A stretch of DNA of 64,000 nt from Penelope pileata (Eukaryota; Chordata; Aves; Galliformes; Cracidae), in contig WBMW01001574.1 of the NCBI GenBank assembly GCA_013396635.1, positions 1,686,814-1,750,813 on the forward strand, written 5' to 3'. Shown one piece after another: positions 41,301-47,600 of this stretch. Positions within the stretch are counted from its first letter, which is position 1. Each line of letters begins with the position of its first letter. The translations under genes were made by a program, and so were the position numbers. The notes under the pieces are model-generated. The model was not told the origin of the DNA and ran no database searches. It saw only the letters and a program-made list of their open reading frames with translations.

Positions 41301-43971
41301 ACAAAAATTGTCCTTCTCTATGTGTTTTGCTGCAGCATGGCAGAGCCAAAGGCTCAGGCACTGGCCCCAACCTTACTCCACACTTCACACTCTAGCTTCA
41401 ACCTGGGGCACATCCAAGCAAGTAGAAAGCTGTACTAAACTATGCATAACTCAAATGATTTCTACCCCATGGGAACAGGGCATGTTTAGCTTAGTTTCTC
41501 AGAGGACCCTTTCCTCCTATATATTTTGACAATTTAAAGAGACTTTTCTCTGACACCTTAGGCTGGCAATGTGATGCAAGACATGGATTAATTTCTCAAA
41601 AAGCCACATGAACTAAATCTTCATACAGTAAATCACTGGAGACTGCACTTTCATATTTATTTTTGTTATTGTTGGTGGAGATCACTGCCAAGTCCAGTAA
41701 CTGAAGCTTACAGACGAGGCTGTTACGGAGCAAATCCCTCATGTTGCCTCTTGGACATGCTTCTGGCATATTACATTCAGGCAGGTTTGGGACTGCTCTG
41801 CAGGGTCAGTGCAAGGTAGTTTTCCCAAGCCCTCAGGGCCCAGGCAGGCCCTGTCTGCTCAGTTTTGAACACAACTGGCAATTCTTACTTACAGGTTTGC
41901 GATGAAAAAATTGTCAGCTGGAAACTGCCCAGGGACCAAAGCTTTTTACTTGGGCGGAATGAGAACTAGTAGGCTACAGATGAAAGATTAATTCCCTGAA
42001 CCATTCCTCCAAACTGTCTAATTTAAATATAATAGCAGCAAAATAAACTTCTCTGGGAGCAAGAGGGAAGAAAATGTATTGTTAACTTTCGTTTAGAACT
42101 TGCTCCAAAATCTTGTGAATTTATTTTCTTTTCTCTTATTTTTCTTCCCAGAAAGTATTTATTTTTGAAACTGAAACATTTTCACAAGCTCACTAGGGCA
42201 GATGAAACAGATTTGGAAGGTTTTAAGGAGCAGGTGTCAACTTTTGGTGAAGACTCACCCCAGCATACTTAAAGCCACTTCAACAGAGGTGTAGGAGGAT
42301 GGGGGGCAAAGATAAAAATTCTGCTTCCACTGTGCCAGGGAAGTCTTCTACTCACCAGTACAGGTGTGTGATTCTTATTTCCTTGGTTTTTGAAAAAAAA
42401 TCCAGCCATTTGCAAAGGTCATGGAAAAGCAATGTGTCCTGTCTAGCTGTATTATAATTTGAACTTATAAAAATACCCAGCACCAGAAGGCTAATTCAGG
42501 TTGGAAGGCTACACACAGAATGTACAGGCATTTATCAGACAGTCACCAGTCTTTTTAATCTGCAGTTTTTCAATTTGCCAAATGAAAGCTATTAAAAAGA
42601 TCATTTTTCTTTCACACACACAGAAGACTTGAGTTTGTGTAAAGCAATTGAGGAGTGCTTTTCAATACATTCATTAGGAACTCCTATAGGCTTCTGTTAA
42701 AGGCAAAAACATTTTTCACATAATCAGAACTCTTAGTAATTACTCAGCATGCAATAAAAATATACAATTGAGGATGACAAAGGATGTCATTTGGGACCCT
42801 GCAGAAAAAGAAGCCACCAGATTACATTAATTATGCTAAATATTGAATCGCATCCAGCTACTGTCACATGTTTTATTGCCTTTCATTTGCCGGTTACGAA
42901 ATCAGTTGATTAAATAATCCTAGGTTGTACAGTATGGAACAATTGGATTGATCTAGTAATAAATTATCGTGCATTTCAAATTACATTCCATTGTCTCCCT
43001 GGCCACAAAGCAGAAGAAATTCTTCAAGCCCAAGGTTGGCTTGAGCTGAGAATTACCTGGCAAAGTGCAAATAGAATTTAGGGCACTGCATAAAAAAATA
43101 ATAATGTTAGTTACATTCTGCCGAGTAAGCGCAACATATGATGAAAGATAATTACCTCCCAAAAGCTTAAAAAAACCCCCAAGTATCAGGAGAATTTTAC
43201 CTTTCAAATTGAATACATTTTCTTACCCTAAGAAGAAAAAGTTTTGGTCCAATACCACTAATTTCCACTTTACATCTTATCCTTATTCCAGCTCTTGCAA
43301 GTCCTTTTTCTGGAAGTCCACTGAGAAGTATGCTTTCATAATTATATGTATAAACCTTATTTTCACCAAAATCGGGTTCTGCAAAGAAATGGTTCCCATA
43401 AAACATTACAGAGTTTACACAGAACGTATTAAAGTTCCTGTATTAGAATATGTGGAACAAAAATGATGAATTTCTTCACTTTTGTATTGCACCTGAAGAA
43501 AATTAGCTGTTGTAAAATTGTATTAAACATTGATATACTTTTCAGATTCTATTTTGAATTTCACTCATTATAATTATAGTGGCTGATAGGAAAATTACTT
43601 ACGGTAATTAAGATGCTGGCTCCCTGAAAAAGAAGGAAGAAAAAGAAAAGCAATGAAATGACAAAGCAGAAACAATCCAAAACATTAATGTGTTTTAGTA
43701 TAAAAGGCTATGTCTCATCTTGTACATATGGCATAAGACTTTCCAATTGACTTTATTTGTAATTCAGCATATATCCCAAAGTATCTTTTTCTAAACAGCA
43801 AAAAATTTTTCATGAAATAATTTTTTAAATAATTTTTTAAAGTTCACTTTTGTGAGCAAATTATACTTAAATTTTGAAACATTTTCCTGAATCTATTATT
43901 TTAAGATCTTCAAAGCAGTTAAGTTACTTACCCACCAAGTTTAAAACCAGGGCTAATATCAAGCCCCTCAT
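2095..43971 (-). CDS. VTG3: Vitellogenin precursor, complete 35-exon gene, probably the third avian paralogue (VTG3)
   Basis: Egg-yolk precursor lipoprotein: made in liver under oestrogen, secreted, taken up by oocytes and cut into lipovitellin-1, phosvitin, lipovitellin-2 and C-terminal fragments. Exons 5' to 3' (high coordinate first): 43971-43932, 43623-43603, 43378-43227, 40777-40526, 38346-38185, 37486-37335, 34629-34479, 34378-34221, 34107-33942, 32868-32746, 31232-31014, 28480-28263, 28177-28080, 24821-24697, 24604-24503, 24415-24296, 24034-23845, 23756-23663, 23544-23359, 18311-18167, 16584-16365, 15470-15301, 14634-13951, 13867-13811, 12991-12806, 11970-11764, 10985-10843, 10326-10188, 9042-8907, 8211-8025, 7597-7500, 6899-6805, 6702-6543, 5331-5170, 2213-2095. 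All junctions are GT/AG and all phases fit, giving about 1878 residues against the family's roughly 1850-1910. I did this by reading, not by alignment. Divergence from remembered chicken VTG1 and VTG2 is paralogue-level, hence VTG3. The family is certain; the paralogue is inferred. Introns hold no other gene I could recognise; the longest are introns 19 (18312-23358), 13 (24822-28079), 34 (2214-5169) and 6 (34630-37334). Confidence 0.93.
5170..5331 (-). CDS. VTG3: Vitellogenin exon 34 (cysteine-rich C-terminal region)
   Basis: Residues 1786-1839: GCKLQRSYVKLNRNP, STCYSVDPVLKCMKDC, VKVGFHCFPK. The spacing of cysteines and the CYS--PVL-C--GC and VGFHC motifs match VTG1 and VTG2. 162 nt. Confidence 0.96.
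6543..6702 (-). CDS. VTG3: Vitellogenin exon 33 (VWD, CGICG motif)
   Basis: Residues 1733-1785: WMRGKTCGICGNNDREKQNE, LLMPN, then YSWVLLEETCSG. GKTCGICG-ND is the VWD signature of vitellogenins. 160 nt. Confidence 0.96.
6805..6899 (-). CDS. VTG3: Vitellogenin exon 32 (VWD)
   Basis: Residues 1701-1732: DNIKIYKNGTTVIVEAPTQG then LKKVTFDGVILK. G----FDG matches the conserved pre-CGICG strand. NGT is a sequon. 95 nt. Confidence 0.91.
7500..7597 (-). CDS. VTG3: Vitellogenin exon 31 (divergent VWD segment)
   Basis: Residues 1668-1700: NITICAATNSSLLVTCNKES and SDSGVSEYEK. Similarity to the paralogues is weak here; the exon is fixed by a long T-rich tract before ctcaag, donor gtgagt and phase on both sides. 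NIT and NSS are sequons. Confidence 0.84.
8025..8211 (-). CDS. VTG3: Vitellogenin exon 30 (start of von Willebrand D-type domain)
   Basis: Residues 1606-1667: TCEVSEGDFKTFDRMSYTYS, NKSCNLIVAQDC, then KFIITKR. C-V----KTF-----Y and C---V-QDC are VWD landmarks. NKS is an N-glycosylation sequon. Confidence 0.94.
8907..9042 (-). CDS. VTG3: Vitellogenin exon 29 (end of lipovitellin-2)
   Basis: Residues 1561-1605: VTLYYQGLRMPFTLPLGPSS then AWNFLPEIASQITQEDQ. LR-P--LP-GP is conserved. 136 nt, ending one base into a codon. Confidence 0.94.
10188..10326 (-). CDS. VTG3: Vitellogenin exon 28
   Basis: Residues 1514-1560: FMQYVPGAALILGFSE then ATSPRTIDAVVKVSE. YVPGA---LGF and TSPRT-D-VVK are family signatures. 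139 nt. Confidence 0.95.
10843..10985 (-). CDS. VTG3: Vitellogenin exon 27
   Basis: Residues 1467-1513: ARLRWGKECRDYRI, TTGQLARKPAMQLKVQWG, VPSWIKK. The WG--C-DY and W--VPS motifs are conserved. 143 nt. Confidence 0.95.
11541..11580 (+). repeat. G-rich tract in intron 26
   Basis: Three guanine runs of 8, 8 and 6 (11541-11548, 11566-11573, 11575-11580) on the plus strand, which is the template strand for the gene. The second and third are separated by one T and could form a quadruplex. The pre-mRNA would carry the C-rich complement. Confidence 0.7.
11764..11970 (-). CDS. VTG3: Vitellogenin exon 26 (start of lipovitellin-2)
   Basis: Residues 1398-1466: RNFLGDVIPPGITIVAQAVR then SDNRNQGYQATAYV. 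FLGD---P and AVR-DN--QGYQ are diagnostic of the lipovitellin-2 start. 207 nt. Confidence 0.95.
12806..12991 (-). CDS. VTG3: Vitellogenin exon 25 (second serine block)
   Basis: Residues 1336-1397: HSDHTASSSSSSSSES, further serine and histidine runs, then HHHGEKAGHGSRRSH. I placed the donor at gtgagc (12805-12800). A second in-frame donor gtagtg at 12751-12746 would extend the exon to 12752 and add 18 residues. Both keep phase 0, so RNA evidence is needed. Confidence 0.8.
12851..12932. repeat. Trinucleotide array in exon 25
   Basis: A second gctgct/gctact-type block encodes the serine runs of the second phosvitin exon on the minus strand, mixed with TCN codons at its 5' side. Confidence 0.85.
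13811..13867 (-). CDS. VTG3: Vitellogenin exon 24 (57-nt linker inside phosvitin)
   Basis: Nineteen codons, ESHLPKVYRLRFRSAHTHW, matching the Y--RFRSAH motif that follows the first serine block in other avian vitellogenins. Acceptor attttgcag and donor gtaggt. Confidence 0.93.
13951..14634 (-). CDS. VTG3: Vitellogenin exon 23 (main phosvitin exon)
   Basis: Residues 1089-1316, 228 codons, the largest exon, as in all avian vitellogenins. About 99 of 228 residues are serine, in runs of up to 13 broken by K, R, G and N. Nearly all are AGC or AGT codons, so the DNA is an imperfect trinucleotide array. Phosvitin is heavily phosphorylated and carries calcium and iron to the embryo. The exon opens GTRKSRD and closes with a less repetitive basic segment ending NEW before donor gtaaga. 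Confidence 0.95.
14058..14456. repeat. Imperfect trinucleotide array (CTG/CTA/TTG on plus; AGC/AGT serine codons on minus)
   Basis: Long runs of gctgct- and actgct-type triplets cover two blocks, about 14058-14134 and 14250-14456. They are the coding DNA of phosvitin serine runs. The same array reads as poly-Leu or poly-Ala in other frames, which explains the long spurious open frames there. Confidence 0.9.
15301..15470 (-). CDS. VTG3: Vitellogenin exon 22 (end of lipovitellin-1)
   Basis: Residues 1032-1088: APIEKIQVTIQAGDQAPAKM then KEALKRVKKILDDTDNQ. I-K-Q-E-QAG and the LK-ILG helix precede phosvitin in the family. 170 nt. Confidence 0.93.
16365..16584 (-). CDS. VTG3: Vitellogenin exon 21
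   Basis: Residues 959-1031. A variable serine/phenylalanine stretch is followed by SVCSNASTFGVQVCIERKSV, VPLYYLVGEHAFRMSFKP. YLVGEH is an invariant landmark near the end of lipovitellin-1. 220 nt. Confidence 0.94.
18167..18311 (-). CDS. VTG3: Vitellogenin exon 20
   Basis: Residues 910-958: KTFAVTRNIEDLAASKMTPV then LLPEAVPDIM and an acidic serine-rich tail. F-V-RNI-DL is conserved. 145 nt. Confidence 0.92.
18672..18770. repeat. Poly-T and poly-A pair in intron 19, next to exon 20
   Basis: A run of about 15 T followed within 90 bp by a run of about 19 A. The two could pair as a loose hairpin in the transcript. I see no element body between them. Confidence 0.6.
23359..23544 (-). CDS. VTG3: Vitellogenin exon 19
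   Basis: Residues 848-909: MTFVLGINTNMIQAGLEAHI then KINAHVPVN and KAEIPPCKEDTNVITVR. It corresponds to the MGIN---FQAGIE---KV-A--P segment. The following intron 19 is the longest, about 5 kb. Confidence 0.94.
23663..23756 (-). CDS. VTG3: Vitellogenin exon 18
   Basis: Residues 817-847: ITPSPRSDFRLTELLNANI then LRSKM, matching the paralogues' P--GDF---QLLE segment. 94 nt. Confidence 0.92.
23845..24034 (-). CDS. VTG3: Vitellogenin exon 17
   Basis: Residues 754-816: SLQSGIGRQWTKALLASEIR then HIVPTCVGFPMETSFYYSS. The RHIVPT-VG-P-E motif lines the lipid cavity in the family. 190 nt. Confidence 0.95.
24296..24415 (-). CDS. VTG3: Vitellogenin exon 16
   Basis: Residues 714-753: DWKALPSDKPFASGHLKMFG then QELFFGELDKNTI, the strongly conserved W-LP---P---YLK-FGQE motif. 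120 nt. Confidence 0.95.
24503..24604 (-). CDS. VTG3: Vitellogenin exon 15
   Basis: Residues 680-713, starting VGIMAEGLQEMLAKG, the conserved V-GIR-EG motif that opens the beta-sheet domain. 102 nt, phase 0 to 0. Confidence 0.94.
24697..24821 (-). CDS. VTG3: Vitellogenin exon 14
   Basis: Residues 638-679: EWLMSGLAAKYLVLNNAGSL and IPTMAMSQLRTHFLG, at the junction of the helical domain and the lipid-cavity beta sheets. 125 nt. Confidence 0.93.
26284..26313. repeat. Poly-T tract (30 nt) in intron 13 with nearby ambiguous base
   Basis: Thirty uninterrupted T, followed at 26317 by the only N in the window. The homopolymer probably caused the base-call or assembly uncertainty. Its true length is unreliable. 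Confidence 0.85.
28080..28177 (-). CDS. VTG3: Vitellogenin exon 13
   Basis: Residues 605-637: ASACRMAVRVLSPKFDRSG then FSKVFGLSTFK, matching the paralogues' L-P-LD--GYRYSKV segment. 98 nt. Confidence 0.94.
28263..28480 (-). CDS. VTG3: Vitellogenin exon 12 (helical domain)
   Basis: Residues 533-604: VQAITLEIFLNHKIHPRARM, VLLETKPGLPILMTLAD and MQVASFIYSYLRALGRS. An in-frame GTG four bases before gtaagg could be misread as a donor, but phase with exon 13 requires gtaagg. Confidence 0.94.
30397..30970 (+). mobile_element. CR1 LINE 3' fragment in intron 11
   Basis: A 5'-truncated CR1, antisense to the gene. A decayed ORF2 C terminus shows LFSLEKRRLWGDLIAAFQYL and LFTRLDSDR. The 3' end has the CR1 signature CCTTCCAACCCAAGCCATTC followed by two overlapping ATTCTATGA units. 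It ends about 37 bp from the exon 11 donor. The ORF is interrupted, so it is inactive. Confidence 0.95.
31014..31232 (-). CDS. VTG3: Vitellogenin exon 11 (helical domain)
   Basis: Residues 460-532. ISLALKALGNVGHPASIKHI is the best-conserved repeat of the helical superhelix, then IKKFLPEYA and VMALKNIGLRDP. The donor lies only about 40 bp from a CR1 element in intron 11. Confidence 0.96.
32746..32868 (-). CDS. VTG3: Vitellogenin exon 10 (divergent helical-domain exon)
   Basis: Residues 419-459, from LIVKKHCPRSSS to SDSCSECLQ. It is the least similar lipovitellin-1 exon, with extra cysteines. It is supported by acceptor tctccccag, donor gtaacc, correct phase and alignment of the RKVCHLSYASL segment with the paralogues' K-A-LAYG stretch. 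Confidence 0.85.
33942..34107 (-). CDS. VTG3: Vitellogenin exon 9 (helical domain)
   Basis: Residues 363-418. RRYILDILPAVAS and LRFLRHKMERHELTNWEAA match the conserved RR-LLD-LPA and E-LT-EAA motifs of the helical domain. 166 nt. Confidence 0.95.
34221..34378 (-). CDS. VTG3: Vitellogenin exon 8 (helical domain)
   Basis: Residues 311-362. Amphipathic helices ESLQDLVETTYEQ and ALKLMHLFRAANEENYESVW begin the lipovitellin alpha-helical superhelix. 158 nt. Confidence 0.95.
34479..34629 (-). CDS. VTG3: Vitellogenin exon 7 (contains candidate receptor-binding region)
   Basis: Residues 260-310. FQNRGSLQYQFGSELLPLP precedes VHLLKIKDVE, which aligns with the HLTKTKDL-type segment implicated in vitellogenin-receptor binding in fish. 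The basic K-K pair is kept. That role in birds is inference. Confidence 0.94.
36001..36024. repeat. TTTA/TTTATC microsatellite in intron 6
   Basis: A short run of TTTAT units in unique intron sequence. Confidence 0.7.
37335..37486 (-). CDS. VTG3: Vitellogenin exon 6
   Basis: Residues 210-259: ATYNYKIKY then QFAPFSEITGGNAIVEAR, matching the paralogues' Y-Y-LK and PF-E motifs. Donor gtactg is weaker than most; acceptor attataaag lacks the usual pyrimidine just before AG but a T-rich tract lies upstream. Confidence 0.93.
38185..38346 (-). CDS. VTG3: Vitellogenin exon 5
   Basis: Residues 156-209. Starts AGIGGICNTTYSIQD, the family's GG-C motif, and ends with cysteine-rich HPCQTCQQ. The cysteines ICN, NSCEE and HPCQTC fit the conserved N-terminal disulphides. 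162 nt, phase 0 to 0. Confidence 0.95.
40526..40777 (-). CDS. VTG3: Vitellogenin exon 4 (lipovitellin-1 beta barrel)
   Basis: Residues 72-155. It contains EYNGIWP and FEYSNGHIG, both strongly conserved vitellogenin motifs, and RGVLNVLELSVKK. Donor gtgagc; ends in phase 0. Confidence 0.95.
43227..43378 (-). CDS. VTG3: Vitellogenin exon 3 (lipoprotein N-terminal domain)
   Basis: Residues about 21-71, including YTYNYES, the conserved start of the large-lipid-transfer N-terminal beta barrel, then GLARAGIRIRCKVEISG. The length of 152 nt is typical for this exon. Confidence 0.95.
43603..43623 (-). CDS. VTG3: Vitellogenin exon 2 (21-nt microexon)
   Basis: Acceptor ttttcag and donor gtaagt bound a 21-nt exon giving GSQHLNY. 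It carries the end of the signal peptide and the mature N terminus. Its tiny size matches the family. Confidence 0.93.
43932..43971 (-). CDS. VTG3: Vitellogenin exon 1 (signal peptide)
   Basis: It encodes MRGLILALVLNLV plus one base, then donor gtaagt. The hydrophobic leader nearly matches the avian vitellogenin MRG-type signal peptide and, with exon 2, predicts cleavage after residue 15 (GS before Q). Thirteen codons plus one base is the usual first-exon size in this family. Confidence 0.95.
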
Positions 43972-43985
43972 GATGGAGATAAAGT
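43972..43985 (-). other. Predicted 5'UTR, about 14 nt
   Basis: This is the short stretch between the predicted initiator A and the ATG. The start codon has A at -3 and A at +4, an adequate Kozak context. I see no upstream ATG in it. Confidence 0.6.
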
Positions 43986-44008
43986 AGAGGTGAACAAGCT
44001 GAGTTCCC

Positions 44009-44015
44009 TTTTATA
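44009..44015 (-). promoter_or_regulatory. TATA box of the vitellogenin gene
   Basis: TATAAAA reads on the minus strand, 30 bp before an A at 43985 that sits in an initiator-like TCTACTT. Starting transcription there gives a 5'UTR of about 14 nt. Avian vitellogenin mRNAs are known for very short leaders, so the spacing is credible. The start site is predicted, not measured. Confidence 0.85.
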
Positions 44016-44082
44016 AAGGCACATGCTATCACATGCCCCTTTTGGCATGTTGGCTTGACAAATAAGTGTATTTTAGAATGGA

Positions 44083-44106
44083 TATTGATCAATCAAAAAA
44101 TAAACA
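44083..44106 (-). promoter_or_regulatory. Liver-factor motif cluster near -100 to -120 (ONECUT-like and FOXA-like)
   Basis: On the plus strand, TATTGATC at 44083-44090 resembles the ONECUT/HNF6 core, and AAATAAACA at 44098-44106 is a good FOXA/HNF3 match. Both lie about 100-120 bp upstream of the predicted start. Hepatocyte restriction of vitellogenin makes such sites plausible, but short AT-rich motifs also arise by chance and no occupancy is shown here. Confidence 0.4.
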
Positions 44107-44527
44107 TTGCTGAGGGAATGAATGCTGACAACTTCAAATCACCTCATGATTTCAACTTTCTATGTGAAGTAGAACTTTTGTTTTTGAAATATCTTCCTAT
44201 TTTTTTCCAATTTCTCTGCACGTAGTCATGTAGTGAAACAAAATATAAAATTAAAAATAGTTTCTTAATAATAGCACAAACAATTTAGCTTTTCTCCAGT
44301 TGTATCTTTGATGTCCTGATATTTTAGACTTGCTTATCACAGCTTACAGACACTCCTTTCTCTGTCACACTGTAACTTTACTTTTAGAGAAGAATTTGTA
44401 ATTGATTTTATATATTTAGAACTGAGATACCTCTCAGCTTATAGTCACGCAATGAGAAAATGTCTTTCCACAGTTTCCTCCACAGTTCTCTTTGCAAGGG
44501 TTTCTTCCTGTCTACACCTGGGAAGCG

Positions 44528-44566
44528 TGACCTTCACAGTAGTTTCTGGTTACTGGTCAAAGTTTG
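44528..44566. promoter_or_regulatory. Upstream nuclear-receptor half-site pair and DR1-like site near -570
   Basis: TGACC at 44528-44532 and GGTCA at 44555-44559 form an everted half-site pair. The second is part of TGGTCAAAGTTTG (44554-44566), whose complement CAAACTTTGACCA resembles a DR1 site for HNF4, COUP-TF or RXR partners. There is no palindromic ERE here, so direct oestrogen-receptor binding is less likely than at 49289. Confidence 0.35.
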
Positions 44567-44620
44567 CGCTATGACAACAGGAAGAAAATTATTTTCAGTG
44601 TTTACGAGATTAATGCAATA

Positions 44621-47600
44621 AAACAGCAGCTACATTTCTGGAAGCAGCTCAGAGAGATGGGAGCCTCAGGTGCTCCACAGTGACTTCTCAGGGGGCTTTG
44701 GCTGCAGAGTCTGTGGAAAATACACTCAGAATTCCCACTTACAGCGCTAACATTTAGACCCATCCTTAGCAAAACTAAATCAGGACCAAGTTCACTCTCT
44801 AACCTGACTTATACATATATTTTTTAAAGTATTTAACATTTACTTTGAATTTAAACTTGTCTTTTGCTCAAATGGTAAATTAAATATCACTTAAAAACCA
44901 CCTGGGTACAGAGGTTATTGAAGGGACAGGAAGGAGAGCTCAGGAATGCATATCTGATATTTCCTCAAGGCTGTGAAAGGTATAACATCCATGCCAGTAA
45001 TGCACATCGTCAGGCAGCTGAACTCTATCCTTCAGGAGGAGAACAAGGTTTTCTCAACTGTTGCTATTCATCAGGGAGGAGAAGGGTGGAACTTGAGCTC
45101 AGGACCTAAGGCTTCCACCATCGAAGCCTGAAAATGAGAAATGAGAATATGCTTACCGCAGGCCCCATCCAACAGTCTCTTTATTGGATTACTTCATTTA
45201 CTTGGAGCGATGCCACCTGACTGAGGAACAATGCAGTTGATTATTATGGTGCCACCACATCTGAGCTGGGCTTGTGATGGGAGCTGACAAGGCCCTGCTC
45301 AGCCCCTGGCTTGCCACAGCCCTGCTGGTAGACACAGCTGGGAGCAACCATGAGTGGAACGAGGGCTGCCTCAGCTGGAGACCTTTGCAACCCACACCTC
45401 CAGAAACCTTGAGAGTTTTTGTACAGCAGCTTTCTTCCACAAAGGGAAAGATGTGCATCTGGATGGGTAGTCAGATCTTCCATGTAAGGAAATGTATGTC
45501 TAATAAAATATTGAAAAAAAATACAATAGACATGAGAACCGTTACAAGAGATAAATAATTGTCATGTTTGTTTGCTGTGGGTTTAGATGGCGAACAATTA
45601 AATGCACATGGCTTTTCTCCGATGTTTTCCTTCAGAGTTCTAACTAATGGCCCTAGATTCTCAGTGTGAGAGAGACAACAAGATGTACCATGTTTGCTGG
45701 CCCTGTGAAATCCAGTGGCACTCCTTGGCTGGCATATATGCACTGTCAAATGTAGTTAGAAATGCTTTATAAACAGACATGCTGCTTGCAGCCAGGATGG
45801 AAGTACGCACACCACAGCAGTCCTGTCAGTGGTAGCAAGTACAGCTCCCTGCTTCACTCCCTGCTTTTCTGTGCTGCTCACTGTGCTACAACTTGGCCCC
45901 TGCACAGCACTGGGTTGGCATGCTCAGCTGGCCGTGCTTCCGTGCTGAAGAGCACGAAAACTATATAGGCAAGGCTATTAATTTAAACAGTGTTATTAAC
46001 AGCATACTGAAATAAGGACTAAGGGACACACATACATTTAATCTGGAGCAATAACATTTTTCAATTTTAATAAAAGGCCATAAACATTATCATGTTAATT
46101 AAGATATAACATGAATAGATTTGTCCTAATTGGATACTGAAAATACTGCATTTCTTTTTTTAATGAGAACTACTGAAGAAGTCTAAGCTTGCAATCTGCG
46201 TACAGATCCTGACTGCTAGACAGTTAGCTAAAATAATACTGTGCAGGCTGCTGTGTTCTCACCTGCAATGTCTTCTCCCATTTGAATAGCCCCTTTCTAC
46301 CTACCTTTTTGTTCTTAGGGTTAGGAGAAAATGATCTCAGAATTGTTGTATCCTTTATTACTTCAAAGGGACAACCTAATAAATTCAGTAAGTGGAGAAA
46401 ACACAGCTAGCATCTGAGGGTCACAGCTATAGGCTCTAACCCTTTCTCCAAAGGAGACACGTCCTTCCATCTAGCTCTGAAGAAATAAAGAGGCCTCTAT
46501 CACTTTAAGAGAAAGGATAAGAGGAGGAAAGGTGAGAGGCACACTTTTTAAAGAAAATATGTTTTCTTAAACGTTGAACGTGTTATGATAATGAGAAAGA
46601 AAATAAGGGCAAAATAAGTAAAATGCAATTAAACAGGCACTCTAGAAGCAGATTCTGTGTCTAATTTAGTTGTAGAGGAAGGAACTTTAATATGGTCATG
46701 CGCTTTATACAAAATCTGTATTTTTCCAATTTATTTGTTTTATCTATTAACGAGGAAGAAAATAAATTCCTATAAAGTGATGGGAAATATCTTTCTTTTT
46801 TTTTTTTTTTTCCTCCTAAAGAGAAGAATGTATATGACACCAAGTGTTAGAGGGAGCATGATGGCTGTATAAGGGCTGCAATAAGATGAGGTAGGCTGCT
46901 TTGAATTTACAGGGTACTTGCACCATAAATGAAACACGAATACAGCCTAATTAACCTGATTAGAGCTATTGCTTCTACACTGCAATTGTCTTTACATAAC
47001 ACATTCTGCTTGGGTAACAGAGTCTTATTATCTGCTGTTGTACTGCTGCCGATAGCTCTGCACTCTCCTTGTTCTGTATTCATGTAGCTGAATTATGGTG
47101 CAGTGATGCCATTTCCATCCTGCTAATATATAACCTACTGACAAAGCAGGGATTAGCAAAACAGCTCCCAAGCAACCATAGCAGGTTAAAATAGACATAA
47201 TCAGTTGGCTAGGCTAAGTGATTTTTAGCTTTCAGTTTTTTGCATTTCTAAAGATGAAGAAACCTTACATAAAAATACGTAAAAAAAAAACAAACCAGCC
47301 CATCTGTTTCATATTTAACATTCATTCCTAGATTTATTTATTTTTGCAAAATACTCAGCATTTGCTATTGTAGTATAACCTCCAAGATAATGTTTGATAG
47401 TCTCTCCAGAGACTCTGGACAGTGTCTAATGAATAAGAATGTGTTCTGGGTTGGGCTAAATTGCCATATGCTGATTCTAGTACATTCACAAAGGGATTTT
47501 ATTACACTTGCTTGCTTTAAAAGGTGATTTTTGTTGTTGGTTTTTATGTTTTGTTTTATTTATTTATTTAACTTCCACATCTTTTACTAGAAAGAAATCA

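Noticed and set aside
44641..44760. Possible exon after an acceptor-like ttttccacag on the minus strand
   Set aside because: The reading frames close quickly and no vitellogenin or other family motif appears.
45090..45180. Donor-like gtaagc and acceptor-like tttcag 23 bp apart on the minus strand
   Set aside because: Far too short for an intron, and the flanking sequence has stops and no vitellogenin similarity.
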